A stretch of 64,000 bases of DNA from Erinaceus europaeus (taxonomy: Eukaryota; Chordata; Mammalia; Eulipotyphla; Erinaceidae): assembly GCF_950295315.1 (NCBI RefSeq), contig NC_080164.1, positions 108,036,524 through 108,100,523 of the forward strand, written 5' to 3'. This document shows, piece by piece, positions 44,180 through 55,384 of the stretch. A program made the translations under genes and the position numbers. Each line of letters starts with the position of its first letter. Position 1 is the first letter of the stretch. The notes under the pieces were generated by a model that made no database searches, was not told the origin of the DNA, and was given only the letters and a program-made list of their open reading frames with translations.

Positions 44180-44540
44180 ATGTCTCTTTGTGTCTCACTC
44201 TCTATCAATGTTTTTTATAAGTTAAAAAGAAAAAAATTCCCCCCAATAATGGTGGAATCATGAAGGCACCAAGCAAGCACCTGTGATAACCCTTATGGTA
44301 AAAATAAGAATAATTATTTCAGTAAGTAAGATAAAACTCACAAACCTTATTCACAAATCTAAAGGTTTAAGTTTAATTTCTCTATGTTTTGTTACAGCAA
44401 CTTGATTTTTTTTTCATAAATTCTCATGTAATGTTCATATACTACATGAAAGTCTTCCTGTTTGGGCTGTTATTGTTGAGACCTTCTTGAAAATAGATGA
44501 AAATTCCATTTAATTTAAAAAAACATTTTGATGTTTAGTG
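44180..44540. other. Unassigned AT-rich sequence
   Basis: Nothing recognised. Confidence 0.45.
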
Positions 44541-44558
44541 CTAGGAAAAGTGGTACTT

Positions 44559-44768
44559 GGGTCCAGATAGTGGTTCACCTGGTAAGCACTCAGATTATAT
44601 TGGGCAAGGACCCGGGGTTCAAGCCCCTGGTTCCCACCTGCAAGGGAAAAGCTTCTCAAGTGGTAAAGCAGTGCTGCAGATGTGTTTCTATCTCTTTCCC
44701 TCTCTATTTTCCCCTCCCTTCTCAATTTCTCTCTATCTCTAGACAAACAAAAAATAAATAATTTAAAA
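44559..44768 (+). mobile_element. tRNA-derived SINE (type A), with TSD
   Basis: GGGTCCAGATAGTGGTTCACC head, GGGTTCAAGCCCCTGGTTCCC and a TC-rich body. AGGAAAAGTGGTACTT before it and AGGAAAAGTTGTACTA after it form a one- to two-mismatch TSD. Confidence 0.87.
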
Positions 44769-44867
44769 AAGGAAAAGTTGTACTAGAACTTAATCACTAC
44801 AATGTCTGAACATTATGGACAGTGGATTTTTAATTCAGTCGATTGTTGTCCAGGAAATCAAGAGGTT

Positions 44868-45000
44868 TGCACTGGCAAGACAGCTCATTTGGACATATGT
44901 ATGAGGAGGTTCAAGTCTGGTCCCATTCCATTGGAAGAAGCCCTGCCTGGTGCTTCACTCTGTTTTTTTGCCTTTCTGTCTTGCTCTTTCTTTCTAGAGT
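44868..45000 (+). mobile_element. SINE type C (third tRNA-like family), diverged
   Basis: CTGGCAAGACAGCTCATTTGG resembles a tRNA 5' half, followed by a degraded B-box region (GGTTCAAGTCTGGT) and CCCTGCCTGGTGCTTC. A related antisense copy is at 47672-47822. Confidence 0.55.
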
Positions 45001-45395
45001 GTGTGTGTTTTGGGTGGGGGGAGCAGGAGGGAGGAGCAAGAAAAGAAAAAGAGGTTTATGGTTTAGCATCCACACTAGTGTAAGAACTTACAACATCCAC
45101 TCTATTAGCTTCACCCTTGCCTTCATCAGAAAAAATCCTTGTTTCTTGACCAGACTTCATTTTTCTACTCACTTAATATTCCATTGTAAGCTCTTATTTC
45201 TGCAAAGTGTTACTTCTTTTAATACTTGTATAATTACATATAGGCAATGAAATTTAATTTTAGTGCATGTATATACATTATCAAATTATATTTCATCACC
45301 ACATATCCTAGGGGCATTAATTATACCCATTTAGCAAACAAGGAACCAGAAGTGTTTGCTGTATGAGCTAAGTAGCTTCTAGAAGGCAGGACATT
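45001..45395. other. Unassigned sequence
   Basis: A GT-rich start, then AT-rich sequence without a supported feature. Confidence 0.4.
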
Positions 45396-45397
45396 CC

Positions 45398-45690
45398 TTT
45401 TTTTTTTTATCATTTTATTGGAGAGTTAACGGATGCCAGTACAATTGTTGACACATGTGTCCTTTCTCTCATTTCCCCATGACAGGTGTAAGCAGGACAC
45501 TCTCGCCACAACTTAGGTCCTTTTCTACTGTCAAGCTCCAGGATCCCAAGTTCCCTGCACCAAACCCCTCCCTGCCCTCCTTTCCCAGAGTCCTTTGCTT
45601 TGGTGCCACACACCAAACCCAGTGCAAGTTTTACTTTGTGTTTTTCCCTTCTGTCCTTGCTTTCTTTCAGTGAACAATTTCACTGTTGTT
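45398..45690 (-). mobile_element. Old L1 3'-UTR fragment (antisense)
   Basis: T-run at the left, TATCATTTTATTGGAGAGTTAA, CCAGAGTCCTTTGCTTTGGTGCCACAC: the antisense of the caccaaagtaaaagactctgg segment found after ORF2 in type I copies. Confidence 0.7.
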
Positions 45691-45785
45691 CCAGTAGCTG
45701 GAAATACTCTAGAGCAGTGGTCTCAGCGTAGTTCTTGAATGTGAGCAGCTCCTTTGAGAAAGATACTAATCTGACTTTTTTGAAA

Positions 45786-46037
45786 ACTATTTATTTATTC
45801 CCTTTTGTTGCCCTTGTGTTTTTTTGTTGTAATTATTATTGTTGTTGCTATTGATGTTGTTGTTGGATAGGACAGAGAGAAATGGAGAGAGGAGGGGAAG
45901 ACAGAGGGGGGAGAGACTCCCCTGTGAAGCGACTCCCCTGCAGGTGGGGAGCCAGGGCTGGAACCTGGATCCTCATGATGATCCTTGCACTTTGCACTAC
46001 CTGCACTTAACCTGCTGCACTACTGCCCAACTCCCAT
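45786..46037 (-). mobile_element. tRNA-derived SINE (type A), antisense, lacking tail module
   Basis: CAACAA-type spacer complement (TTGTTGTTGGATAGGACAGAG), body, CCCCTGCAGGTGGGGAGCC and a head ending CTACTGCCCAACTCCC. Confidence 0.88.
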
Positions 46038-46039
46038 AA

Positions 46040-46575
46040 GCTGACTTCCATTGGGGAGTTATTTGCCCTCTGACCTAGCACATGTCCAGTTATGGAGCCC
46101 TGGCCCCTCTTCCATCATGAGCACAACCTTCTCTTCTTCAGCATTGTGTCCATGTACACTGTAGCAGGGCTGGGGTCCCTGCAGGGCTGTGGAGTGATGT
46201 GTATGTGCTTCTCCCAACTCTGGTGGCACTACTCTCTCTAGAAGGAAGACTAGGATCTTTCCCACTCCTTATGACACCTCCCAAGCCACCCACTCCACCT
46301 CTGACAGAAGGAAACCTAGCTTCTTTGAAGCCTCTGCCAGCTGGATCCTGTAACCCGCTAATTTTCCTTGCCACTGTCACCTATCACTTGACCGTTCTCC
46401 TTTCTGGCCAAGAACTTTAGCCCCAGCCTCACAGTTCTCTCTCTTCTCTTAGTTCCTATCTTCTCTTAGGTGCCTGAAGCTCTCACAGTGCCCCTTCTGT
46501 GCTCTTATTTCCTAACCCTCTTTATCGCTTAGTGGTCTTTCTAGTCTACCAGAGATAATCCTTGCCAGGATCACA
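46040..46575. other. Unassigned sequence
   Basis: Moderately GC-rich sequence; short frames without motifs and no repeat recognised. Confidence 0.4.
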
Positions 46576-46584
46576 CTCTTATTT

Positions 46585-46868
46585 TTCTTTTGCCACCAGG
46601 GTCATTGCTAGGGACTCAGCACCTGTGCAGCTCCACTGTTCCTGCCCACCAGCCATTTTAGGTAGCAGAGAGGAGACAGACAAACAGACAAACACACATA
46701 CACAAAGAGAGAGAGAGAGAGAGATGGAGGGAGAGGGATTTGTGCTATTCATACACTGCTAATGGAGTTTCCCTCTGAGGGTGCGTGGGGGCCAGGGTCT
46801 TGAACCTGGATCCTCATACATGGTGATGTGTGTACTTTACAGGGTGAATAATCCCTACCCCCCCAGCC
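46585..46868 (-). mobile_element. tRNA-derived SINE (type A), antisense
   Basis: The tail module complement (GCCACCAGGGTCATTGCTAGG), an (AG)n run at about 46707-46725, a body and a head ending CCCCCCAGCCCC. Confidence 0.85.
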
Positions 46869-46869
46869 C

Positions 46870-47178
46870 CCATGCTTACATTCTTTAACATGGTGCATCC
46901 ACACCACTATCTCCTCTTTCAGACTTGCTGCTCCAACTCCTTCCAGCTGGATTTCAATTCTTTGAATCCTTCAACAGGAACAAGCCTCCATGTCTATAAT
47001 TTCTTTACACTCAATGTAATTCCTATTCAGGTCCTTTCCCAAGCTCTATAATTCCATGGTAACCTTTCTCGGTGCTATAAATTGTCTTTTACTTTGTTTT
47101 ATCTCTTCTTTCTAGCCAAACAAACATCAAACAAAAAACACCCTTTCTGTGTGATGCCAACTCTTGACTTCTTAAATA
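46870..47178. other. Unassigned sequence
   Basis: No feature supported. Confidence 0.4.
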
Positions 47179-47180
47179 CC

Positions 47181-47478
47181 TTTTTTTTTTCTCCAAGGTT
47201 ATTGTTGAGGCTCAGTGCAGGCACTATAAATCCGGTGCTCCTGGTGGCCATTTTATTTTTCATTTTATTGGGTAGGACAGAGAAAAATTGAGAGAGGAGG
47301 AGAGATAGAGAGGAACAGAGAAAGACAGACACCTGTAGAACTGCTTCACTGCTTATGAAGCGTCCACTTTGCAGGTGGAGAATGGGGGCTTGAACCCAGA
47401 TCCTTGCTTGGGTCCTTGCATGGATCCTTGCACTTTATATTTTGTGTGCTTAACTGAGTGTTCCACCACCCAACCCCA
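47181..47478 (-). mobile_element. tRNA-derived SINE (type A), antisense
   Basis: T-run, tail module complement (CTCCAAGGTTATTGTTGAGG...GCTCCTGGTGGCC), body and a head ending CCACCACCCAACCCC. Confidence 0.88.
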
Positions 47479-47671
47479 GCTTTTTAAATATCTTTATTTG
47501 AATAATGGAGTAATTATAGAAACCAATCACAAAAACAACATGACTCCCAGAAATTTTTCGTCACTGACTTCAACTGGTCTTTGATCATGGGCTCAGAACC
47601 TTAGTCCTTCCCTGAAGAACTCATTCTTTTGGCTTGTTGTGCTAAACTTCACCACACCATGTCAATTTTTT

Positions 47672-47822
47672 CAGGGGTGGGGGAAGGAGACTGAAAGACA
47701 GAGGGAAAGATACTAGAGCACCAAAGCTTCCTTTAATGCATGTGACATCCAGGCTCAAGCCTGGGCCAGGTGCACAGTAAAAACCAATGTATTATCTCAG
47801 TGAGATCTCTTGCTGGCCTGCA
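47672..47822 (-). mobile_element. SINE type C, antisense, diverged
   Basis: Read on the minus strand: CCAGCAAGAGATCTCACTGAG head, GGCTTGAGCCTGGATG region and a pyrimidine-rich body. Similar in layout to 44868-45000. Confidence 0.5.
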
Positions 47823-47829
47823 ATGTGCT

Positions 47830-48200
47830 CTCTTAATTGCTTGACTATGTCATATGTCCCTAGTCTCCTAAATTTCTTAGGCTCTGCACACATTTTCCAC
47901 TGACTATTCAGATAAAATCAAAGCACTCTAGTCTTTGTTACCTACCCAGATCCTACCTCTCTCTTTCTCTCCTCATTCTTGCCTGGAGCATTTGAGGGAC
48001 ATCTGCTTATCATGTCTGGATGGTTTTCTGTCTGCGCCCGGGAATTCTTTGCCTACCTCTCAAGAAACTTGACTCTTTCCTCTTTTCCACTGTATCATCA
48101 ACCTTTCTTCTCTTCTCACCAACGTTTCTATTTGATCTAATTTTCCTTATCTTAAATGAAGCACATTCCCCTCAACTATAGGACACATTTCACCATGAAA
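47830..48200. other. Unassigned pyrimidine-rich sequence
   Basis: Could be a decayed ancient repeat; nothing definite is recognised. Confidence 0.35.
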
Positions 48201-48207
48201 ATTTTTT

Positions 48208-48335
48208 AGGAGGGCTGAGGAGATAGCATTATGGTTCTTCAAAAGATTCTCATGCCTGAGTCTCCAAGTTCAGACCCCAGTACAACCAGCAGTCAGAGCT
48301 GAGCTGTGCTCTGGTAATATATAATTAACTGATAT
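48208..48335 (+). mobile_element. SINE type B
   Basis: GAGGAGATAGCATTATGGTTC head, CAGACCCCAG region, CCAGCAGTCAGAGCTGAGCTG and a TATATAA end. Confidence 0.75.
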
Positions 48336-48589
48336 TTTAATAGCACTAATAATCTTCATATGACATTGGAAATCTAGCTTCATCAACTCTACCTTCCCTG
48401 TACACTTAAATAAAGTTGTGGTCTAAAAACTTCAAGGTTGATTAATACCTTCCTGCCAGCAGGTGGCTCTATGTGGAAAAGGGAATAAAAGAAATTGAGA
48501 AATACAGGTTTCATTTAAGAGTATAATCTGAGGTTTGCAGACCTGTAAGTACACCATATTCTGTTTATACTTTTAATACTTATCTTCTG

Positions 48590-48725
48590 GTGGCTGGAGA
48601 AGTAGTTTATGAAAGAATGCAAGATTTGTAATCATGAGGTTTCAAGTTCAATGCCCAGCACCGCATATGATGGAGGAAAGCTCTGGTTCTCTCTCTCTCT
48701 ATCTCTCTCTCTCCCCACAGATAAG
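48590..48725 (+). mobile_element. SINE with tRNA-like head, type D-like
   Basis: GGTGGCTGGAGAAGTAGTTTATG head, GGTTTCAAGTTCAATGCCCAGCACC and a (TC)n run. Related to 50491-50652 and 55650-55805. Confidence 0.6.
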
Positions 48726-48837
48726 TGTTTTAAAGTTACCACCTGAATGACATTTAGTGTCAAAAGTGAGAATGGATTATCATGTAACAAGAACACATCA
48801 AGAGAGAGAGAAAAAAAATCTTTCAAGAATATTTCTT

Positions 48838-49060
48838 CTTTTCTTTGTGATTAACAGTGGGTTACAAGATTGTTAAGATTACAGGGTCTAGTTCAATACC
48901 ACACCTGTTGCCAGAGTTATACACGCCCACCCTTGGTTAATATCCCAATGATAACCACTAGAGTTTTCACAAAGTTCAAGAATATTTCCAATGAGCTTTA
49001 GATCTATAATGTGGGGTTTATTCTTTCTTTTTTAATTTTTTATTAGTGATTTAAGAATGA
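48838..49060 (-). mobile_element. Old L1 3'-end fragments (antisense)
   Basis: GTGATTAACAGTGGGTTACAAG resembles 12805-12830. A second T-rich scrap (TTTTTTAATTTTTTATTAGTG) lies at 49028-49055, just before the sense L1. Confidence 0.6.
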
Positions 49061-49067
49061 TGAACTA

Positions 49068-49836
49068 GGACTTCCGGAGGCAGGGCTACGGAGCAGCAGC
49101 AGCTGTGTTTCTCTCCTCTCCTCTCCCGGGTCTACTAGGAATACCAAAGGAGACCACCTGGGACTGTAACAAGACAGGACTAGAACAACTTCAGGAGCAC
49201 ACCAAATCACTGGTGAGTGCAAACACATGTGGCTCGTGGACAGAGAGGAGCCTAGGGAGAAACTAAGTGGCTGTTAACAGTCTGGCAGTTTACCAGTTGA
49301 GACACCACCTTCAGTCTGTTTCACCAACAAAAAGACAGCTGAAGGGAAGAGAGGAATCCCCTGAGACTCACCAAACTCAACTGTGAGTCTCCATTGCTAC
49401 TGCCCTCAGAATCTGGAGCAGCAGTAGGGAGGCCCTGTGCTGACACCATGGGACAAAGAACTAACCAAGAAACTCAGGAGAAGATCTGTACCTTGGTGGA
49501 CTAGTGGTGGGGCTGCGAAAGTCTCTTTGCATAACCACTGGATTACTTCTGTCCCACCCTGCTTTATCTCTTGCTCAGGAGTCAGTGATTAAACTAAGAA
49601 GCCGACTTACAGTTTAAAAGCCCTCAGGCTCCCATAGCCTACAGGGAAGAAAAAGACCAAAAGAGGCTTTTAAACCACTGTACTCCAACTCATGGATTAA
49701 AATAATATTGAAACAACTGTCAATTTCCACAACTTAAACCCTCTAAGTACCTGACTTAGACACAACTCAAGCCAGGCAAGAGTGATCAGTAACTTGAAAA
49801 GTACTGAGACAAGGACCTCATAATATACTATATAAA
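49068..49836 (+). promoter_or_regulatory. L1 5' UTR with antisense SINE-B-like segment
   Basis: It starts GACTTCCGGAGGCAGGGCTACG, a GC-rich promoter-like end. At about 49518-49546, GAAAGTCTCTTTGCATAACC is the exact reverse complement of 20 nt of the type B SINE head at 20820-20850. Confidence 0.7.
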
Positions 49837-50940
49837 ATGGCTAAACCAACAAGAAGAAATATTGGAGAAATGAACCAGGACAAGACCAGCTAAAAGCCCC
49901 CAAAGGTTGAAACACAAAATAATGATGTCAACATCCAAACACTAGTTAAGGAAATAATCACAGGAGTGAGTAAGGAGTTTAAAAGAATTGTCATAGGAAA
50001 TGCAGAAACAACAAATGAGACTCTGGAAGAAAACACTAATTATCTGAAGGTTATTAGAGAGCTGAAAGCTGATATAGCTGAGCAAGCCAAAACAGTATCA
50101 GAACAGGGTAACAAAATAGATAAACTCCAGAAAATGGTAGAGGGGAGAGAGAATAGAATAAATGAAGCTGAAGACAGAATTAGCAAGATCGAGGACCAAT
50201 TACAGAACTAAAAAAGAAGAAAAAGATTAAGAGATACTAAAAATTACAACAGAGACATAGGGGATGATTCAAAAGAAATAATATATGCATTATGGGCTTA
50301 CCAAAGGAAGAAAGAGATGGAGGGGAAGAAAGCATTCTTCAGGACATAACAGCTGAGAACTTCTCTACTATAGACAACATCAAAGACATAAAGGTTCAAG
50401 AAGTCCAGAGGGTCCCAAACACAAACCCAGACTTCAAGACACATCAAATTTAGAATGGAAAGGAATAAGGATAAAGAAAAGATACTGAATGTGGTCCAGG
50501 AGGTGTTGGCACAGTGGATAAAGCATTGGAATCTCAAGCATGAGGTCCTGAGTTCAATCCCCAGCAGCACATGCACCAGAGTGATATCTGGTACTTTCTC
50601 TCTCCTCCTATCTTTCTCATGAATAAATAAATAAAATATTTTTTAAAAAAAGAAAGAAAAGATACTGAATACTGCAAGAGAAAAACAAAGAGTCACCTAC
50701 AGAGGAAAACCCATAAGATTAGCAGCAGACATCTCCACTCAAACACTACAGGCCAGAAGAGAATGGCAAGATATCTATTGAGTGCTCAATGAGAAAGGCT
50801 TTCAACCAAGAATACTGTATCCTGCTAGACTGTCATTCAGACTAGATGGAGACATAAAAACCATCTCAGACAAGAAACAGTTGAAAGAATCAACTATCAC
50901 CAAGCCTGCCCTGAATGAAGTTCTGAAAGATCTCCTATAA
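49837..50940 (+). pseudogene. L1 ORF1p, interrupted by a SINE and stops
   Basis: It starts MAKPTRRNIGE at 49837. The reading continues with a frameshift through the coiled coil (49966-50211, VIRELKADIAEQAK). A stop lies at 50209, and the RRM and C-terminal domain (QARREWQDIY) follow in other frames. Its end is TAA at 50938-50940. A SINE interrupts it at 50491-50652. Confidence 0.85.
50491..50652 (+). mobile_element. SINE type D inserted in L1 ORF1, with TSD
   Basis: The head is GGAGGTGTTGGCACAGTGGATAAAGC, with the A-box-like TGGCACAGTGG and GAGTTCAATCCCCAGC as B-box region. A TC-rich body and a GAATAAATAAATAAAATA tail follow. AAAGAAAAGATACTGAAT lies at 50473-50490 and at 50653-50670, a perfect 18-bp TSD. 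Confidence 0.92.
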
Positions 50941-50996
50941 ACAGTCAGACCACCATAAATATGGCATACATCAAAACACTCTAAACATCTACAAGA

Positions 50997-53507
50997 ATGG
51001 TGTTAAAATATCTTCATTCTTTGATATCAATAAATGTCAAAGGCCTGAATTCACCTATTAAAAGGCACAGAGTAAAAAGACGGATAAGAAAACACAACCC
51101 AACAATATGCTATCTACAAGAAACCCACCTAACTCAACAAGACAAACACAGACTCAGAGTGAAAGGATGGAAAACTATCATACAAGCCAATGACCCACAA
51201 AGAAGAGCAGGAACAGTTACTCTCATATCTGATATGATAGGCTATAAAATAAATAAAAGTAAAAATGATAGGGATGGCTCAGAGGACCAGTCAATCAAGA
51301 GGATGTAACAATTATTAACATCTATGCACCCAATGAGAAGCCATCTAAATACATCAAACGTCTACTGAAACAGCTACAGCAATATATTAAAAGCAACACA
51401 GTTATAGTAGGGAACTTCAACACCCCACTCTCAACTTGGCAGATCATGCAGGCAGAAAATCAATAAAGACATGAGGGAGCTAAATAAGGAAATAGAATAG
51501 AACTATTGGACATTTTCAGAGTCATTCATCCCAAGAAACTGGAATACACATTTTATTCAAGTCCACGTGGGTCATTCTCAAGGATAGACCATATGTTAGG
51601 CCACAAAGACAGCACCAGCAAATTCAAGAGCATTGAAATCATCCCAAGCATATTCTCAGACTACAGTGGAATTAAATTAACAATCAACAAAAGATTAGTA
51701 AGAGTCCCAAAATGTGGAAGCTCAACAATACACTACTTAATAACTACTGGGTCAAAGAGGAAATACAGGAAGAAATCAAAATGTTTTGAGACTTCAATGA
51801 AAATGAAGACACATGCTATCAAATATTTGGGACATATTTAAGGCAGTACTGAGAAGTTCACAGCCATACAAGCACACATTAGGAAACAAGAAAAAGCACA
51901 AATAAACAGTCTGACTCTACAACTTAAAGACGAAGAAGAAGAAGAAGAAGAAGAAGAAGAAGAAGAAGAAGAAGAAGAACAAGAAGAAGAAGAAGAAGAA
52001 GAACAAGAAGAAGAACAAGAAGAAGAACAAGAACAAGAAGAACAAGAAGAAGAAGCAGAAGAGTAAGAAGAACAAAGGAACCCCAAAGCAACAAGAAGGA
52101 CAGAAATAACTAAAGTTATGGCAGAAATAAATAACATTGAAAGTAAGAAAACCATACAAAAGGTCAACAAGAGTAAATGTTGGTTCTTCAAAAGAGTGAA
52201 CAAAATCTACAAACCTTTAGCCAGACTCACAAAACAAAAAAGGGAGAAGACCCAAATAAATTGGATCATAAATGAAAGAGGAGTTATCACAACAGACATG
52301 ACAGAAATTCAGCATATCATGCGAGGCTTCTATGAACTACTCTGTACCACCAAGCTAGAGAACCTGGAAGAAATGGGCAATTTCCTAGATACCTACAAAC
52401 TTCCAAAATTAAGTAAAGAGGAAGTGGATAACATGAACAGGCCCATCACAGCTAATGAAATTGAAACAGTTATCAAAAATCTTCCCAAAAATAAAAGTTC
52501 TGGACCAGATGGTTTTACAAATGAATTCTACAAAGCCATTAAAGAAGAACTAATACCTCTACTTTTAAAAGTCTTCCAGAAGATTGGAGACATGGGAATA
52601 CTCCCTTCCAGCTTCTATGAAGCTAACATCACTCTGATAACAAAAGCAGACAGAGACACAACCAAAAAAGAAAACTACAGACCAATATCTCTGATGAACA
52701 TAGATGCTAAAATATTGAACAAAATTCTAGCCAACCAGATACAGCAGTATATTAAAAAGATTGTTCATCATGACCAAGTGGGGTTTATCCCAGGCATGCA
52801 AGGTTGGTTTAATATATGTAAATCAATCAATGTGATCCACCACATCAATAAAAGCAGATCAAAAACCACATGGTTATATCAATAGATGCAGAGAAAGCCT
52901 TTGACAAAATACAACTTCCCTTTATGATCAAAATACTACAAAAAATGGAAATAGATGGAAAACTCCTCAAGATAGTGCAATCTATACATAGGAAACCTAC
53001 AGCCAACATCATACTCAATGGTGAAAAACTGGAAGCATTTCCTCTCACATCAGGTACTAGACAGGGCTGCCCATTATCACCATTATTAGTCAACATAGTG
53101 TTGGAAATTCTTGCCATAGCAATCAGGCAGGAGCAAGGAATTAAAGGCATACAGATTGGAAGAGAAGTCAAACTCTCCCTATTTGCAGATGACATGATAG
53201 TATACATAGAAAAACCTAAAGAATCCAGCAAGAAGCTGTTGGAAATCATCAGGCAATACAGTATGGTGTCAGGCTATAACATTAACATTCAAAAGTCAGT
53301 GGCATTCCTCTATGCAAACACTAAGTGAGAAAAAGTTGAAATCCGGAAGTCAATTCCATTTACTATAGCAACAAAAATAATAGAATATCTAGGAGTAAAC
53401 CTAACCAAAGAAGTGAAAGACTTGTATACTGAAAATTATGAGTCACTACTCAAGGAAATTGAAAAAGACACAAAGAAGTGGAAAGATATTCCATGTTCAT
53501 GGGTTGA
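50997..53507 (+). pseudogene. L1 ORF2p, endonuclease and RT, frameshifted and 3'-deleted
   Basis: The start MVLKYLHSLISINVKGLNSP lies at 50997. The endonuclease frame is broken at 51306 and after 51841. A (GAA)n expansion at 51930-52065 sits in the acidic linker before the RT. The RT is best preserved: 52118-52885 ([46 protein letters not shown]), then 52870-53328 with [15 protein letters not shown] and FADD ([13 protein letters not shown]). Only a small frameshift separates the two. Confidence 0.9.
51929..52066 (+). repeat. (GAA)n/(GAAGAACAA)n inside L1 ORF2
   Basis: About 138 bp of GAA and CAA triplets at the position where the other L1 copies have a few Glu codons (compare DLEEEQQ in the copy at 24278-24583, antisense). 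Triplet units keep the frame through most of the tract. Confidence 0.92.
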
Positions 53508-53715
53508 ACATGTGCACTCAACCAGGTATGCCACCACCTGACCCCTTATTGTTTTGCTTCAGTATAAATGATAATTCTTCTGTACATTGCTTTGTGATTT
53601 GCTTGACCATCAATATTTATTTATTTGTTTTATTGCTTTATTTATTTTTGCCTCCAGAGTTATTGCTGGGGCTCAGTGCCTACACTACGAATCCTCTGCT
53701 CCTAGAGGCCATTTT
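53508..53715 (-). mobile_element. SINE fragments (antisense): head and tail module
   Basis: ACATGTGCACTCAACCAGGTATGCCACCACCTGACCCC at 53509-53546 is the complement of a type A head. GCCTCCAGAGTTATTGCTGG...CTCCTAGAGGCC at 53650-53712 is a tail module cut off by the next L1 insertion. They may be two elements. Confidence 0.65.
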
Positions 53716-54487
53716 TTAAATTTATTTTTTATTTAATAAAGGAAAAATTAACAAAAACATAGGGTAGGAGGGGTACAACTCCACACAATTCCCACCACCC
53801 AATCTCCATATCCCTTCCCCTCCCCTGATAGCTTTCCCATTCTCTATCTCTCTGGGAGCATGGACCCAGGGTCATTGTGGGTTGCAGAAGGTGGAAGGTC
53901 TGGCTTCTGTAATTGCTTCCCCAATGAACGGAGTTGACTGGCTGATCTATACTCCCAGTCTGCCTCTCTCTTTCCCAAGTAGGGTGGGTCTCTGAGGAAG
54001 TGGAGCTCCAGGATACATTGGTGGGGTCTGCAATCATGGACCCAAAGGTTGGAATAGTGGAGAGGACGTGTTGGGGTGGGTACTCACTGCAAACTCTAGT
54101 GTACTTCTGCTTTCAGGTATATATTTTGCACTGGTTTATGGATATGTGTGAACATATTCTCTCTCTCACAGAACCTGGTCTATATCTAGGTTTTGGGACT
54201 TTGTTAGAAAGTGATCCACTTGGGATGGAATTAGAGAATACTATGAAAAGAAAGGTCTCACCCGAGTAATGAAGCTGAAGGGTTGACATTCCACACCTGA
54301 AGTCTCTGGACACAGTCTGAGCTGAAGCATGTTGAGGTGGCAATTGTTGCGTTGATTAGGTTGCGATCGGCAGATGAAAATTATTTGATATGGATTGGGA
54401 GAGGCATGTGGGAAAGTGGGCCCTATCCTAAGGTTCCAGGACTGGGGCAAATATAGGCTCTATAGTGGAGATGTGAGGTTCCTGCTG
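53716..54487 (-). mobile_element. Type II L1 3' UTR (antisense), internally deleted
   Basis: Poly(A) as T-rich left end at 53716-53740. It is colinear with 41930-43560, with a ~75-bp gap near 54035 (between short GATTG-type repeats) and another before 54070. The right edge at 54487 meets a SINE. Confidence 0.82.
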
Positions 54488-54612
54488 TCTTTATTTTATA
54501 AAATAGAGAGAAACTGAGTGGAGAGAGGGAGATAGACAGGGAGAGAGACAGAAAGACATTTGCAGGCCTGTTTTCATGGCTTGTGAAGAGAACTACCACA
54601 CTCTCCCCTCCC
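54488..54612 (-). mobile_element. tRNA-derived SINE fragment, antisense
   Basis: AGAGAGAAACTGAGTGGAGAGAGGGAG body and CATTTGCAGGCCTGTTTTCATGGC linker; the head is degraded. Confidence 0.65.
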
Positions 54613-54689
54613 ACTTCGTCCTGATTTATATCTTACCACCTTTCAGCAACCAAGTTGTAGGCAAATTTCCATCCACCAGAGCTTCTGAG

Positions 54690-54836
54690 GTATAGTTTTA
54701 ACTTTCCTAGTCACTAATCGTGTGACCTTGAGCCAGTTATTTGACCTCCTAGAGGTGTACTTTATATCATAGCAGCTTGGTAACCTCCCAGAGATAACCA
54801 TAAGGTAACAAGTCATTTGTAAAAATGATATGAGAG
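54690..54836 (+). mobile_element. MIR SINE (ancient, pan-mammalian)
   Basis: CGTGTGACCTTGAGCCAGTTATTTGACCTC is the hallmark MIR core. It is followed by a diverged TCATTTGTAAAAATGATATG end like the MIR CATCTGTAAAATGG end. Confidence 0.8.
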
Positions 54837-54837
54837 A

Positions 54838-55021
54838 GGGCCTGGCAGTGGTGCACCTGATTAAGTGCACATAATACCAAGAGCAAGGACTCAGGTTTGA
54901 GCCCCCACTTCCCACCTGCAGGTGGTTTGCTTCATGAGCAATAAAGCATATCTGCAGGTGTCTATCCTTCTCTCACTCTCTCGCTCCCTCTCAATTTCTC
55001 TCTGTCTTATTTAATAAAAAT

Positions 55022-55069
<48 letters not shown>

Positions 55070-55375
55070 CGGAGGGAAAAGGAAAGAAGAAGGAAGGAAG
55101 GAAGGAAGGAAGGAAGGAAGGAAGGAAAGAAGGAAGGAAGGGAGGGAGGAAGGAAGGAAGATAAAAGGAGGAAGGGAGGGAGGGAAAAGGAAAGAAGAAG
55201 GAAGGAAGGAAGGAAAGAAGGAAGGGAGGGAGGGAGGAAAGAAGGAAGGAAGAGAGAAAGAAAGGGAAGAAAGGAAGAAAGGAAGGAATGAAGGAAGGAA
55301 GGAAGGAAGAAAAATAACTCCCAGGAACAGTGGATTCAGTGCTCTGAGCCCCAGAAATAACCCTGGTAGAAAAAA
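54838..55375 (+). mobile_element. tRNA-derived SINE (type A) split by an expanded purine repeat
   Basis: GGGCCTGGCAGTGGTGCACC head, linker and TC body, up to TTTAATAAAAATAAG at 55025. Then GAAA/GGAA repeats lead to a sense tail module (AGGAACAGTGGATTCAGTGC and GAGCCCCAGAAATAACCCTGG) at 55320-55372. The simplest reading is one SINE whose A-rich spacer expanded. Confidence 0.75.
55022..55312 (+). repeat. (GAAA)n/(GGAA)n compound array
   Basis: GAAA units at about 55024-55070, then impure GGAA/GGGA units to 55312. It causes long Phe/Ser/Pro-rich spurious frames on the minus strand. Confidence 0.95.
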
Positions 55376-55384
55376 ATAGAAACA

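Larger units (their letters stand above)
49068..53507 (+). mobile_element. L1, type I: 5'-complete, 3'-deleted
   Basis: The 5' UTR (49068-49836), ORF1 (49837-50940) and ORF2 (from 50997) are present up to the region just after the RT (TTCCATGTTCATGGGTTG). The last ~1 kb of ORF2, the 3' UTR and poly(A) are missing. Because L1 inserts from its 3' end, this must be a later deletion or rearrangement. It contains a nested SINE and a (GAA)n expansion. Confidence 0.92.

Noticed and set aside
45001..45065. GT/GA-rich stretch as a G-quadruplex control element
   Set aside because: Only one or two long G-runs are present, which is not enough for a supported call.
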